Shown here one piece after another: positions 53,834 to 54,413 of a stretch of 54,413 nucleotides of DNA. The notes below the pieces were generated by a model, which saw only the letters and a program-made list of their open reading frames with translations, searched no databases and was not told the origin of the DNA. Positions within the stretch are counted from its first letter, which is position 1, and each line of letters begins with the position of its first letter. The stretch is from Candidatus Sulfotelmatobacter sp. (GTDB lineage Bacteria; Acidobacteriota; Terriglobia; Terriglobales; Acidobacteriaceae). Location of the stretch: the NCBI GenBank assembly GCA_030039165.1, contig JASHQM010000188.1, positions 1 through 54,413 of the forward strand, read 5' to 3'. A program made the translations under genes and the position numbers.

Positions 53834-54413
53834 AGATTTTCTTTCTATCCTGTCCCAGCCGTATTCTCGGCTTTTGTTTTTTGTCCGGAGGGTTCAGGCT
53901 TTCTTTCTCGCGGCCCCACAAGTGACAAAATTTGTCATTCCACCAGCCGCTTACCTGACCCGGCTTTTTCCGGGCTGCCCTCGAATTAGCAAGCCGCTGG
54001 CCACCCCCAGGATGGATTTTCGTCGCTCCAAAGCCCTTATCTGGCAGCAGTTAGATGCCGGTCGCCCATATTAAGCCAACCTCGAGTGGAAAGTTAAGAG
54101 AAAGGAACGGAAATACTTTGCGCACGGTAGGAACGCGCGAGAGTGACGGTGCAGGGCCAGCTGAGTCCCGAGGTATGACCAGCATCGATTATGCAGGGGC
54201 AGCACCGGCCCTCGGCTATCGGCCCAGCGAGTCGAAGATTCTCCGCCGAACGAAGCTCGACAGCCAGTAACTGGAACGGGGCAAGTGATCGGCGGCTCGG
54301 GACTGGCCAGGGAGATGACCGCTAGTAACTAGCGGTGAAAACAAGAGACCTATAGCATCCGAAATGGTTAGAGAAGTTCGCCGGAGGGCTTCTTGCGTCG
54401 CTCGTCTGCTCTC
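53834..54413. other. End region without a supportable gene
   Basis: No gene or known RNA recognised in about 580 nt. A perfect inverted repeat, ACCGCTAGT and ACTAGCGGT with one base between, is at 54318-54336 without T-run. At the far end on the minus strand, a frame ends RADERRKKPSGELL before a TAA near 54370, which might be the C-terminus of a gene outside the window; it is too short to claim. Confidence 0.4.

Noticed and set aside
54320..54413. C-terminal end of a further minus-strand gene
   Set aside because: Only about 14 codons (ending RKKPSGELL) are visible; too short to support.

Overview
This looks like chromosomal DNA of a soil Acidobacteriota, probably class Terriglobia (Koribacter/Solibacter-like). 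The base composition is GC-rich, and the proteins include a VWFA-related acidobacterial domain protein (TIGR03436 type), a soil-associated TIGR03435 domain, several Ig-like/beta-propeller secreted proteins, two BlaI-M56 pairs, an MglA GTPase and dense two-component signalling. No phage, insertion sequence or CRISPR array was recognised. The assignment rests on gene families only.

Layout. 1-6.5 kb: 5' part of alaS, a CPA2 antiporter with a small membrane-anchored partner, and two tandem flavin-dependent halogenase-like genes, all on the minus strand. 7-16 kb: a lipoprotein, a free-standing CTP-synthase-like glutaminase domain, a rhodanese gene with an in-frame TGA at a redox position (candidate selenoprotein), exported MsrB and MsrA, a rhomboid protease, HdeD, LexA and a TonB-like protein. 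15.2-17.6 kb: a BlaI repressor / M56 protease / site-2 protease operon. 18-20 kb: tRNA-His, a UDP-glucose-dehydrogenase paralogue without its catalytic cysteine, and a 2H phosphoesterase.

20.3-31.6 kb is the most unusual part. A complete oligopeptide ABC importer (two ATPases, two permeases, one binding protein) is packed in one transcription unit with an ECF-like sigma factor and a 957-residue TPR-CHAT (caspase-like) protease. Immediately downstream are a zinc-finger anti-sigma-like protein and a secreted subtilase. Several junctions overlap by 4 nt or are separated by about 5 nt. I propose that it links extracellular proteolysis, peptide uptake, transcription and a caspase-like effector.

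32-40 kb: a signalling block with a zinc-ribbon protein, a REC-PilZ protein, an NtrC-type sigma-54 activator, an EAL protein, a single-domain REC, a degenerate histidine kinase fused to REC, and one intact multi-PAS hybrid kinase. Then tRNA-Pro and its terminator. 40.5-49 kb: large secreted Ig-like, YncE-like, LVIVD-repeat and VWA proteins. 49.2 kb: mglA. 50-52.5 kb: a second BlaI/M56 pair whose M56 protein carries a TIGR03435 domain, with a visible BlaI-like operator. 52.7-53.8 kb: a ClpB-D2-like AAA+ ATPase. The last ~0.58 kb has no gene I can support.
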